Assembly: GCA_037893225.1 (NCBI GenBank)
Contig: JAZGUH010000113.1
Location: 1,116,001 to 1,180,000 of the forward strand
DNA length: 64,000 nt
Source: Hippasteria phrygiana
Taxonomy: Eukaryota; Echinodermata; Asteroidea; Valvatida; Goniasteridae
Reading direction: 5' to 3'
The stretch's first letter is position 1. Each line of letters starts with the position of its first letter. Shown here piece by piece: positions 13,205 through 22,930 of this stretch. The notes below the pieces were generated by a model. The model worked only from the letters and a program-made list of their open reading frames with translations, searched no databases and was not told where the DNA came from. Made by a program: the position numbers and the translations under genes.

Positions 13205-14030
13205 TTTTTACCTCACTGTAGACACTAATTTCATGCCCATTATACTCTTTGTGTCTTTATCTATCCATCTGTGAGGTTCACGAATTCCTTATGCTTCGCT
13301 GGCCGACGTTTTTCAGGAAAATAAACTCAAAAGCAACGTTAAACTTGTAGACTCTTTTCATCAGTTTCAGACCAAGTATACGTACATAAAACGTATGTGT
13401 GCGTATAATTACGCGTGCACGCAAGCACTAGGCCGCGCGCGCGTGCACGCACAATGCGCATGCGCGATTTGCCTAGTAACTGTCCCCCCTTACGCGCAGG
13501 CACAATAACTTGCGTGACGTTCGTGTTCGTACTGAGGATCCTGCTTTGCGATATGCCATATTCCTTCAAAAAAACATCGATGACGTCGTCCATAATAACC
13601 TCCCAAATTCGTTCTTATTATCTTCTATAGCCCAAAACAGATTTGGAACTTTAAAAGTATCTGTAGACTACACAGAAAACACTTTTCAAGACCATCCGTA
13701 CCGCGCAGCCAGCCCAAACGGTAGTGCGCATGCGAGTGGTTGCCAGGCAAATCGCGCGTGCGCATTGCGCCTGCGCTGCACGCAGCAGCATCGCACTGGC
13801 AGAATCACGCACACACGTGCCCCGTGTACGTCATCATGTAACTCTGTATGAAACTGATAAAAAGAGTCTAACGTTACAAGTTTAACATTGCGTTTGAGTT
13901 TATTTTCCTGGAAAACGTCGGCCAGCGTATCATATGGAATTCCTGAACCTAACCGACGGACAGATAGATAAGGACACAAAGAGTATGTGTGGGCATGAAA
14001 TTAGCTTCTACAAGGTAAAATGTGAAAAAA
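13205..14030. mobile_element. Foldback element with ~150-200 bp inverted arms
   Basis: Left-arm blocks ACTAATTTCATGCCC, ACTCTTTGTGTC, GAGGTTCACGAATTCC, GCTGGCCGACGTTTT and AGGAAAATAAACTCAAA recur inverted, in the mirrored order, at 13850-14010. Arms diverge by small indels. The interior is rich in CpG and TGCGCATGCGC-like sequence. No ORF is credible. The outer ends and target duplication could not be located precisely. Confidence 0.65.
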
Positions 14031-14181
14031 ATCCCGTTAAAGTTTTGATTTCAATTAATGCGACATCTCGTATCCAGGACGTTAGTCGTACTCGTAGTGC
14101 AATGAAGACATCGTCCAACCTGGGCTAGGCCTATCCGTACGTTAATCATGCTAAGCCAAGTTAAAGCCCTAAGTAATAATA

Positions 14182-14302
14182 TACCGCCTGGTTGCGACGT
14201 CACGTCAAAATGCATTGTGGGAAGGAAACAGGAGAAAAAAATTGCTCCCTTTTCCCTCCCACAATCCTTTGTGACCATTCTGACGTCTTAACCAAGCGTT
14301 AT
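14182..14302. mobile_element. Short palindromic MITE, GCCTGGTT family, copy 2
   Basis: It shares TACCGCCTGGTTGCG and the internal TGTGGGAAGGA / CCTCCCACAATCC pair with the copy at 10645-10775. The right end is more diverged. Non-coding. Confidence 0.55.
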
Positions 14303-15091
14303 TTGCGATAAGGTCTATCTCCCCCCCGCGGCCTGGCATGCGGTCGTGCCCACTCGTACTCGGATATGGATCGGCCGCAGTCAGGCAACACGTACCAACG
14401 ACACTGTCAGTAGGCAATTAGACATTTAAATAATTTCTGTTGCACTTTGTGGGCAGAAATTAAATTAGTGCGCATTCCAATGAGAAACTGTAATCTTACA
14501 TGTCTTGAATTAGCTTGTTTTCAAGCTTAGTGTTCTTGATTTGACGCCATCATCGTCGTCGGGTCGATTTCATTTCTAACAAGATGTTCGTCCCCAGTGC
14601 AGTACGACCTCAACATACTTGCGCTGTCGTATACAACTACTGCACATTTTTCTGGGTACGAGAGCACCAAACGTTGGTACGGTGTGCGTAACAGTATCAC
14701 TGGTATCCGGCTCCTGACTCATTTTTAATGGAGGCAGTGAACAGTATCTGTTAGACTGGTACCTATCCTTTATCACTCACACCTCGAGCACGTCCGTGAT
14801 CGGTACGATCATGGAGGTATTTTCCTACCTCCATGGTACGATATTCCATATCTGCCATTTCAAACGTCGCCCGTCGCCCTTCAAAACGTTGAGCGTCGCC
14901 TTTCAATTCAAACGTCGAACGTCGCGCGTCGCCCTTCAAAACGTCACCCTTCAAAACGTCGCCCTTCTTAAAACGTCGCCCTTCTCAAAATGTCGCCCTT
15001 CGAGCATCGCCCTTCAAGTTCAACTTCAAAACGTTGAGCGTCGCCCTTCCAAAAAGTCGAACGTCGCCCGTCGAGCATCACTCTTAAAAAC

Positions 15092-15360
15092 GTAGAGCGT
15101 CGCCCGTCGAGCGTCGCCCGTCGAGCGTCGCCCGTCGAGCGTCGCCCGTCGAGCGTCGCCCGTCGAGCGTCGCCCGTCGAGCGTCGCCCGTCGAGCGTCG
15201 CCCGTCGAGCGTCGCCCGTCGAGCGTCGCCCGTCGAGCGTCGCCCGTCGAGCGTCGCCCGTCGAGCGTCGCCCGTCGAGCGTCGCCCGTCGAGCGTCGCC
15301 CGTCGAGCGTCGCCCGTCGAGCGTCGCCCGTCGAGCGTCGCCCGTCGAGCGTCGCCCGTC
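15092..15360. repeat. 14 bp tandem array, unit CGTCGAGCGTCGCC
   Basis: Close to perfect head-to-tail copies of a 14 bp unit (roughly 19), grading at both ends into irregular CGTCGCCC/CGTCGAGC mixtures. Because 14 is not divisible by 3 and the unit has no stop codon, all frames stay open, giving spurious repetitive ORFs of up to ~230 codons. Confidence 0.92.
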
Positions 15361-15465
15361 GAGCGTCGAGCGTCGCCCGTCGAGCGTCGCCCGTCGCCCG
15401 TCGAGCGTCGCCCGTCGCGCGTCAAGTGTCGCCCGTCGAGCGTCGCCCTTCGAACGTCGCACGTC

Positions 15466-15640
15466 GAGCGTCGCACGTCGTGCATCGCACGTCGTGCATC
15501 GCACGTCGTGCATCGCACGTCGTGCATCGCACGTCGTGCATCGCACGTCGTGCATCGCACGTCGTGCATCGCACGTCGTGCATCGCACGTCGTGCATCGC
15601 ACGTCGTGCATCGCACGTCGTGCATCGCACGTCGTGCGTC
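15466..15640. repeat. 14 bp tandem array, unit CGCACGTCGTGCAT
   Basis: About 11-12 nearly perfect copies of a second 14 bp unit. It has the same period and the same CGTCG core as the preceding array, but each unit is nearly self-complementary (GCACGTCGTGC). The two arrays abut through a short transition at 15360-15465. Confidence 0.92.
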
Positions 15641-15829
15641 TCCCTTCACAACGTCGAGCGTCGCCCTTTAAAACGTCGAGCGTCGCGCATCGCCCTTCAC
15701 AAGATGTTTGACCTTTGCACTTAAGGAGAATACGCATGCGAGCGGATGTTATGGGATAATTATGGAATTCCATACCTTACCCCTATAGCGGCCTAGCCCT
15801 ATACGTTTGTGTACGGGGCGGGGCTTGGG

Positions 15830-16998
15830 GGCTCGGACAACTCGACCGTTGGCCGACTCGACTCGAGACAACTCGACCGTTCAGACAACTCGACCGTTTT
15901 TTTGTCAAATGGGAAGACAAGTCGTCCGTTGAGACAAGTCGACTCGTAGATAGGGGAATTGGTTGTGGAAGGAACAGCACGGGGTGACTGGGTTGATGGG
16001 CCCGATAGCGCTGTCGTTTTGGACGGGCCTGGGGTACACAGGGGGCCTGGGGTACACAGGGGGCCGTTAGATTTGCCTGTTAAGTCACGCGCGAAGGTTC
16101 CTTTTTTTTCAGCAACCTTCTTCACTTCATTTGATATTCATTAATGCAATCATTATACAAAATTAAAAGCTCAGCGGACAGACCAATTCCTTATTTAATC
16201 ACATTGCTATATAATGCCACTCAACCAGTAAATTTTCGGCATCGTTAATTAGGTGTGTCAGTCTAAAAACCTAATCAAGCCGTCGGCAACTGACTCTGCG
16301 ACATCAAAGGTAGCTCACGACACTCAACCTGTCAATCCTAGGCGCGGGGTCCGGTCGGGTCTTTAGGCGCGGGGTCTTTGGCGCGGGGTCTTCGGCGCAC
16401 ATTTACCTCTAAGATTATGCCGGTATTGTCGGCAACACAAACAACTCTCCTTGCCCAATTACCACCTCGGCCGCTCTTTGGGGTAAAGGTTGTTAAAGTG
16501 GCATCTGCAACCCGCACAGCTGATAATTATGACAAACAATACAAATTCAATAGAGATGATGATTGCCATTAATGAAGAACTCGGCAAAATGTAAAGCCCA
16601 TAAATCTTAGGTAATCACGTGCACCGTGCATGCCGCGTCGCTATCGCGGGCCTTGCACGCGCTGGGTCCCGGCGTCGCGCTCGCCGTGCATGCCGTGTCA
16701 CCGGCCGTACGCCTGACCGGGTCCCCGCGCACGGTAATACCACACACTCTGAACCATTCTGGGCCACGCGCACCCGCAAAATACCCAAACATTGACGGGC
16801 AACCTGTGTTGAAAATACCACGCGCTCCGCTAGCTACATTATGTACAACGCATCGCACGGTCGAGTTGTCTCCATGTCAAAGTCGACTTGTCTCAACGGA
16901 CGACTTGGTAAACGGTCGATTTGTCTCAACGGTCGATTTGTCTCAACGGTCGATTTGTCTCGAGTAGAGTCGGCCAACGGTCGAGTTGTCCGACATCC
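15830..16998. mobile_element. Inner foldback element with ACAACTCGACCGTT repeats
   Basis: The left arm begins CGGACAACTCGACCGTTGG, then GCCGACTCGACTCGAGACA, and continues with ACAACTCGACCGTT and GAGACAAGTCG units to ~15950. The right arm (16857-16992) is the inverted form with the same order. GGGGCTTGGG occurs directly at 15820-15829 and 16999-17008, a candidate 10 bp target duplication. It lies inside the larger foldback, so it appears younger. The interior contains a CpG-rich patch (16610-16740) and tandem duplications such as GGGCCTGGGGTACACAGG and GGCGCGGGGTC. No protein is recognised. Confidence 0.65.
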
Positions 16999-17008
16999 GG
17001 GGCTTGGG

Positions 17009-18053
17009 CTTCCACTGCAGCTTCCGCTTTAATTTGCCATGTATCACATAACAAATTATGTCTTGTCGCACTCGACCAGTAATCCCAAAAGGGGGCTTGT
17101 GCAAAGAACACGACTTCGCTTTGTTGTCATCATTACCCATATCAGCAGCTAAGTGCTTCTACTAAAGTCAGTTAACCTTTTAAGTTGCATCTAATTATAT
17201 TGTTTTAATCAAATACCATTCATAAGCATACTCATTTTTACCGTCTTAATCACACTTCTTTGTTTATTTTGTGATTTTATTTTTTAATGGCTAAATTTAC
17301 GTCTATTGTTTTATTCATATACACATTTACATTGTTATTTAAGTCCCCGTTCTTTTCGCTTCCCGTTCATGTTTCTTTTATGTAACAGACATAATGTTCG
17401 GTTATGATCTCACTTTTAAATCAAATTTCTCATTTTTGGTCTGAATATTGTTAAAATATTGTAAATTCTTTTAAATGCTAGTATTTGTTTTATTTTTGGT
17501 ATTTTTAATTGCTAGTTTTTGTTTTATCGTATTTGTGATTGTAGAATACTATCGACGTGAGATTTAAAGCAGAAAACGGACACTAGAAAAGCAAGTCAAA
17601 ACATTAAAAAGGTAAACAAAATTAGACAATCAGTGTCACTTTCTGTTCGGTGCTGGAAGGGAGAAATAGGAAAACATTGAGCTTGCAAATTTGGTATCAT
17701 CTTTAAATATCAGTTTGGATTGATTGAACTAAAATTGACACAGTTGCTCAGTAAGGCCAGATGCTAATTGACAGTGCAATGACAAGTTTATTCATGGCAA
17801 TTCAGCCAATGTGAGCGTGATATTCAAGTACATGTACATGTATATTAGCAAATATTGGCCTTATTCATGGGCGACGCACGTTAAAGGCAGTGTACATGAT
17901 TGGTCATTGTTGCAGTTTTCAGAAATGGGCGGATTTAGGGGTTAGTATTTTATAGGAAATATCGTTCCACTGACCTGTTTAAAGTTTTGCGTTGTTGGGT
18001 GGCGGAAGAAACAAGAGAAAAACGGCGCTCGTTTTTAACCGTCGGGCGGATGA
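17009..18053. other. No gene recognised; T-rich interior of the outer foldback
   Basis: Strongly T-rich sequence with no recognisable coding potential. It includes another TACATGTACATGTA run at ~17829. It is probably internal sequence of the 14836-18945 element. Confidence 0.5.
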
Positions 18054-18375
18054 TAGCCTTTAGTCAAGGCGCACGTGGCTATCTGGGCGCGTGACGCGCC
18101 CCGAATGCTAGCATGTCCGGGGCGCCCTACTCGTCTATACAGGAATTCGCCGACGCCATTTTTACAGTGGTGCCGCGCTCGCGTGCAGGATGCGCGCGTT
18201 CTTTAATTTTAATCGCGCGCGCATTTTGGCAAGTTGTAAACACCCCGTTGGTCGAAGCTGCGTCGAGCGCGTGCGTCTAACACGCACGCGAGCGCCTCGC
18301 CACCGCAGTAAATGCTTCTAATTTTGGTCGCCGGATTCGTCTATACGTAGCCACGCGCGCCTTGACTAAAGGCTA
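18054..18375. mobile_element. TA-flanked CpG-rich MITE
   Basis: Inverted ends TAGCCTTTAGTCAAGGCGC...GCGCCTTGACTAAAGGCTA, ~28 bp with one or two mismatches. The interior is rich in GCGCGC and ACGCG. Outer TA on each side is consistent with TA duplication. Non-coding. Confidence 0.7.
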
Positions 18376-18380
18376 GGGCA

Positions 18381-18418
18381 GTTTTCCAACGATTTCCAGC
18401 TGGAAATCGTTGGAAAAC
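18381..18418. repeat. Perfect 38 bp palindrome
   Basis: GTTTTCCAACGATTTCCAG is followed immediately by its exact reverse complement, with no spacer. It lies 5 bp beyond the end of the TA-flanked MITE. Function is unknown. Confidence 0.9.
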
Positions 18419-18654
18419 GATATATATTTCCACTTTTCTTGACAACGACAGCACACCTGGTGCTATAATTTCACAGGATGATTGAGACTACTATTGGCTT
18501 ACAGTCTAGTAAGGTATTTCGAAATAATTCAGTAAAAACAAATGCACGATTACCAATCGTGTACACTACATTTAATTTACTGCACCAAGGAAGTACCCCA
18601 GCTGCACACACAGTGAAGGAAACGATGGTCAAAGGTCAAACTCACTGAAGGCTT

Positions 18655-18925
18655 AGGGCGACGGTCGACGGGCGACGTGTTTGGAGGGCGACGGGCGACG
18701 CATGACATTTTGAAGGACGACGCAAGACGTTTCGAAGGGCGATGCGCGACGCTCGACGTTTTAAAGGGCGACGCACGACGGGCGACGCTCGACGGTAAGT
18801 TGGATGACGACGCTCGACGTTTTGAAGGGCGACGCGCGACGTTTTGAAGGGCGTCGCGCGCAACGCCGAGGGCGACGCGCGACGTTCAACGTTTTAAAGG
18901 GCGACGGGCGACGTTTTAAATGGCA
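18655..18925. repeat. Right-arm GGCGACG repeats of the outer foldback
   Basis: Irregular repeats of GGGCGACG(C/G)GCGACG and CGACGTTTTGAAGGGCGACG, the inverse complement of the left-arm sequence at 14860-15110. It matches the irregular outer portion of the left arm; the two perfect 14 bp arrays are absent on this side. Confidence 0.8.
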
Positions 18926-18959
18926 GATATAGAATTGCATAGTACGGTCCTCATCATAA

Positions 18960-20160
18960 AGTGCGTATTGACTTGCTGTTATGGATTAGGCCTACTGTAA
19001 CTTTTCACCACACAAACCACAGATCACAACTGTTTAATCACGGTAATTACCCAAATTTAATATAATTACTGAATTTTCCATGCACTGCACTGTAAAAAAT
19101 GTGTGTAAATTTACAGAAAAAGTTAACAGTTAACAGTTAATTTTGCAAAATGTAATCACAGACATTTTGTTATTATTAAAAATTAACAATGTTGTAAACG
19201 TTATGAACAACCAATTTGTTTTGGCAAAATACAGGCGAACTGTGAAATGCTAAATATAGGATGTACGTTTTTTGTCCTTACAACTTGCAACAATTATTGA
19301 AGTTGACAGAAATGCAAGCACTTTCTGTTATTGTTCATGTAACAGTCAATTTTGCAATATTTAATTACAGATATTTTATTATTACTCAAAAATTAAAATG
19401 TTGTAAACGTTATGAACAGACCAATTTGTTTTGGCAAAATACAGGAAAACCGTAAAATGCTAAATATGGAATGTACGTTTTTGGTATTTACAATCTGCAA
19501 CAATTATTAAAGCTTATAAAAATGTTGTTTATTTAACTGGGGACTTTGTTTTTTACTTTTACAGATATCTGCAAAACTTGAAAAGCAGAATCTGCAGTCA
19601 ATTGGTATTACACGGGTTGTGTGTGTACAGATGGTCTGTAGACATCTACACTAGAGTGCAGTTTATATAGTTTTACAATATTTGTACAAAGTGATTACTA
19701 TGCAATCCTACATACTACATACTACGGTGTACATGCGCCCATAGATCCTACTACATATATATGACAGTTGTTGTTGTTGTTGATGTAGACACGTTGGCGC
19801 GTACGGCAAATTTATGCCCTTTGCGCCATCAGCGAAAAAATGACGCCACTACATTCGGGTAATATTCGCGTAGAAATATACACTGAAAAAGGCATCGTGA
19901 TCGGTTGTGGTGACTCTGTGGGCTAATCGGAAACTGAAAGAGTCGATACTACGAAAACGTTGGAGGAATTAGGCATAGAACGAACAAACAGGTAAATGGT
20001 AGGGAGAAGGAAAGCGTCACAGGTGTCCTGCAAGGCCGGACCATGTACCGGGCAGTTTAAGGGCTCAGGTCCCGGCCCGCTCGGGTGATTCGCGGGTCCC
20101 GCAACAACCATCATACACTTGCTCCTCCTGAAACTGGTGCAACATCAGAAAAATCAACGA
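18960..20160. repeat. AT-rich stretch with a ~209 bp tandem duplication
   Basis: The block ATGTTGTAAACGTTATGAAC...CCAATTTGTTTTGGCAAAAT...GGATGTACGTTTTT at ~19186-19290 is repeated at ~19396-19500, a period near 209 bp. Similar GTAAA/TGCAATTTT-rich sequence recurs at 29400-30300. No gene is recognised. The rest to 20160 is non-coding, including a GC-rich patch at 20030-20105. Confidence 0.65.
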
Positions 20161-20173
20161 GGTGTATCGGGAA

Positions 20174-21426
20174 TTATATATTGACACTACAGTTATGGAC
20201 ATACTTGATGATATGGTGGCAGTTTTGTTTGGGTTCAAAGAGCTGTTGGAGTGTAATTATTTGAGTGTTGGAGAGGCCGAGTGACTTTATGAGGGTTTTC
20301 CTTTGGTTGTTATATTTGCTGCAGTTCAAAAGAAAGTGTTTAACATCCTCAGTGCATAAGCATACTTCACATAATCCATTTGGGTGTGTGCCAATTTTAT
20401 ATAGGTATTTAATCAAACCTTTGCATAAGCCAAGTCGCAATCTGTGTAAGATTACTTCTTGGGAGCGTTTCATACCCCAACTTGAAAAGAGGAAGGGTGC
20501 CTTGTATTCCATATTATTAGTCAGATTATTATTGGGGATAAGTTTGGCTCATTTTTCTTTCAGTTGATCTTTGAGAATGTGTTTAACTTCATTATCTAGT
20601 AATAATAGGGGTATGTTGTGGTCGATATTTGTTTTATATGTGGCTGACTTAGCAATTTCATCAGCTCTTTCGTTTCCGTTTACCCCACAGTGTCCAGGGA
20701 TCGAGCCATTCAAAACTAACTGTATTGCCTAATTGGTGCTTGGTATTGTTTATAGTATGACGGATATCGCAGACGATTTTATGTTGCGGAAAGGGTTTGG
20801 AGATGGATTGGAGGGCACTGAGGCAGTCACTAAAAATACAGGTATGCAAAGGCTCGACATCTTCAACCCATTCTAATGCAAGGAGAATCGCGAAAAGTTC
20901 TGCCGTGAAAATAGAGATACCATTATTGAGGCGGGATGCTTTACTATATTTAAGTTGGGGGATACATGTATATATGCCACATCCGACCGTGTCAAAGGTG
21001 GGATTGTGGGAACCATCAGTGTAGATATGAAGTGAATTAATCCAGGTTGTATTGATGATTTCTAAGCTGATCTCTTATCATAAGTATTGGTGGCATCTGC
21101 CACTAGGATCTCGGTGGAAATAAAAGGCTCGTTATAGTGCCAAAAGGGCAAAGGATCATTGAGGGGGGAAATTGTATACGGGAATTAAGAGATCATGGCT
21201 TCAAAAGGGGTTTTATGAGTTGCAGTTGTCCATTTATCAGCAAAGTAGTGCTTTTGCCAGTTATCAAAATGTACATAATCATTAGGATGAGATTTGTGAG
21301 CATTTATTTCAATTCCGTATAGATTGCATAAGAGCTGTCTACGTAGAGCTACATTCAGTTTGCAGTCTAAAAAGTGGAGTACTGTGAATAGCTCCTGTAC
21401 AAATTTTGAGAGCTTGATATTGGATG
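20174..21426 (-). pseudogene. RT C-terminus, RNase H and Cys/His tail of the I-type LINE
   Basis: The first segment (QYQALKICTGAIHSTPLFRL, 21339-21430) is the connection region. The RNase H follows with FSDCLSALQSISKPF and VSFEWLDPW (20661-20849), then, in another frame, a GHCGVNGNERADEIAKSAT motif typical of RNase H. The terminal ORF (20174-20512, 112 aa) has SWGMKRSQEVILHRLRLG and a Cys-rich LCEVCLCTEDVKHFLLNCSKY motif common after RNase H in I-type elements. RNase H presence distinguishes this element from the CR1-type LINEs in the window. Frame breaks occur between segments. Confidence 0.8.
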
Positions 21427-21646
21427 TTATACAACACCTGAATAAATCCCCGCCATCCGATTGGTGGAGAGTCGATCACGTGCATTGAATTATTCGACCC
21501 ATCACACGACGCGAACCCGCCCCGCCCAATACGTTCTATCACATGGGTCTATCACATGGTGCGCGCGCATTGATAGAACCAATTTTTTTTTCTAATTTCA
21601 CGGTCACTAGGTGGCGCTACAACAACAGCGCTGTCATTCACACAAC

Positions 21647-21967
21647 ATGGCGGCCGAGTTACCCGAACTGCCGCGGTTTGTTCTCCTAACAGACGACGAA
21701 ATATTGGAACTTGTAGGCAATGCTGACGCTCCAAATACAAAGAGACAAATCAAATATGCAGTGAAACGATTAGATGAATTTGCTAGACACGCAGGAACAA
21801 CAATTGAAGCTTTAACTAATTCGGAACTCGACAATTTTTTGTCCCGGTTTTATGCGGGACTGAGAAAGGAAAACGGCACGTTGTACACAAAGAAATCCAT
21901 GCATGCAATCCGCTATGGACTTCACCGTGAAACAGTTTTTTACAATTCTGAAAAGTTTTTAACTTGA
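21647..21967 (+). CDS. Short Crypton/KIAA1958-like recombinase N-terminal domain protein
   Basis: A 106-codon ORF starting at ATG 21647 (in-frame codons upstream at 21611 lack a better context) and ending TGA at 21965-21967. The translation includes TKRQIKYAVKRLDEFARHAG, ELDNFLSRFYAGLRKENG and LYTKKSMHAIRYGLHR. This is the pattern of the N-terminal SAM-like part of DUF3504/Crypton-derived proteins such as KIAA1958, ZMYM and QRICH1 relatives. The catalytic tyrosine-recombinase domain is absent, as the full family is several hundred residues. AATAAA follows at 21967-21972. It could be one exon of a longer element gene or a captured fragment. Base composition is higher in GC than the surrounding LINE. 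Confidence 0.55.
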   Translation: MAAELPELPRFVLLTDDEILELVGNADAPNTKRQIKYAVKRLDEFARHAGTTIEALTNSELDNFLSRFYAGLRKENGTLYTKKSMHAIRYGLHRETVFYNSEKFLT

Positions 21968-22140
21968 ATAAAATGCATTGAAAGTGTTCCCCCAGCTATC
22001 AGTGTTACTACATGTTTCTTACATTTATGTAAGCACCAGTTTACAAATTACCAATCAGATGACGAGAATTTATTCAGGCGTTGTATAAAACAAATAATGA
22101 ATGTTTCACATTCGTGCGATGGAAAGAATAATTTCATTCG

Positions 22141-22205
22141 GTGACAGATGGCATGTTCTATTCCACTCGGCTTCGCCTCGTGGAATAGAACATGCCATCT
22201 GTCAC
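22141..22205. repeat. Perfect 26 bp stem, 13 bp loop hairpin
   Basis: GTGACAGATGGCATGTTCTA... at 22141-22166 is exactly complementary to 22180-22205. The loop TCGGCTTCGCCTC is itself partly self-complementary. Imperfect pairing continues outward to about 22089 and 22252. Confidence 0.9.
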
Positions 22206-22252
22206 CTCATGAAATTATTCTTACCATCACACTCATAAACATTCATTATTTG

Positions 22253-22930
22253 TATACTGTCAATTTTTTGCTTAATAGTCAGGGATGCCGAGTCAAAGGC
22301 TTCACATCCATACTCCAAGATAGGTTTTATTAAAACACTATAGAGCTGATAAAGTGTTTTACAATCAGCCCCCCCAGGAAATACCGCAAATGCATCTGAG
22401 GATGTCAAGTCTCTTTTTACATTTAGTAATGATACTGTCTATAATGTGTTTATTCCATGTTAATCTGCTGTCAAAAATAACTCCCAGGAATTTGGCCAAA
22501 GACAATCGAAGGTTTTGGATGTGCAAGGAGATATGCAAGTGTTTTTTGTTAGTGAACAATACAGCAACTGTTTTGGGGATGGACAACTTGAAACCCCATT
22601 TGTCACACCACAAATTAATATTATTAAGGTTTTGTTGAATTTTCTTTTCCAGGTAGGATGTGTTCCTGTTGGATTTCCAGATGGCGATATTATCTGCATA
22701 GGCCCCTGTTGCGAGACATTGGCATCAACCACAATGATGGGAGAGATCATTGACAGCAACATTAAAGAGCAGAGGACTGATAACACTGCCCTGTGGAACA
22801 CCAATTTCCAAAGTTCTTTCTTCAGAAAAAAGTTATTGACTCTGACTTGAATTTTCCTATCAGTAAGGAAGTTATCAATCTATTTTATTATCCGACCATA
22901 GATACCCATGGAGTGTAATTTATAGCGATA
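22253..22930 (-). pseudogene. RT palm and thumb of the I-type LINE
   Basis: The translation resumes with KLHSMGIYGRIIK, then IDNFLTDRKIQVRV, a PQGSVISPLLFN-equivalent spread over shifted frames and AYADNIAIW, where the catalytic box expected to be YADD reads YADN. It continues with WCDKWGFKLSIPKTVAVLF, FLGVIFDSRLTWNKHI and LYQLYSVLIKPILEYGCEAF. The second Asp to Asn change in the catalytic box would itself disable polymerisation. It ends at the TIR element inserted at 22252. Confidence 0.8.

Larger units (their letters stand above)
14836..18945. mobile_element. 4.1 kb foldback element with 14 bp-repeat arms
   Basis: The left terminus GTACGATATTCCATATCTGCCATTT and right terminus AAATGGCAGATATAGAATTGCATAGTAC are inverted counterparts. 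Just inside, both arms carry the same family of short repeats (ACGTCGCCCGTCGCCCTTC and AAAACGTTGAGCGTCGCC, and inverses). The left arm is hugely expanded (to ~15712), while the right arm is ~270 bp (18655-18925). The interior holds a second foldback (15830-16998), a TA-type MITE and a perfect palindrome. I found no convincing flanking duplication and no transposase. Long ORFs in the arms are artefacts of stop-free repeats. Confidence 0.6.
21427..22252. mobile_element. TIR element with Crypton-like ORF and terminal hairpin
   Basis: Inverted repeats of ~39 bp occur at 21427-21465 (TTATACAACACCTGAATAAA...GATTGGT) and 22050-22088 (inverse). They are followed by a second, nearly perfect foldback from ~22089 to 22252. 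The whole piece interrupts the I-type LINE between two stretches of its coding sequence that otherwise join. A clean target duplication was not found. The element encodes only a short tyrosine-recombinase-like N-terminal ORF, so it is probably non-autonomous or degenerate. Confidence 0.6.

Noticed and set aside
15092..15640. CRISPR-like array
   Set aside because: Repeats are contiguous 14 bp units with no unique spacers, in an animal genome.
14968..15773. Long repetitive ORFs on both strands (Arg/Asp/Thr-rich, up to ~230 codons)
   Set aside because: They are produced by a stop-free 14 bp tandem repeat in non-multiple-of-three register, and equivalent ORFs exist in several frames.
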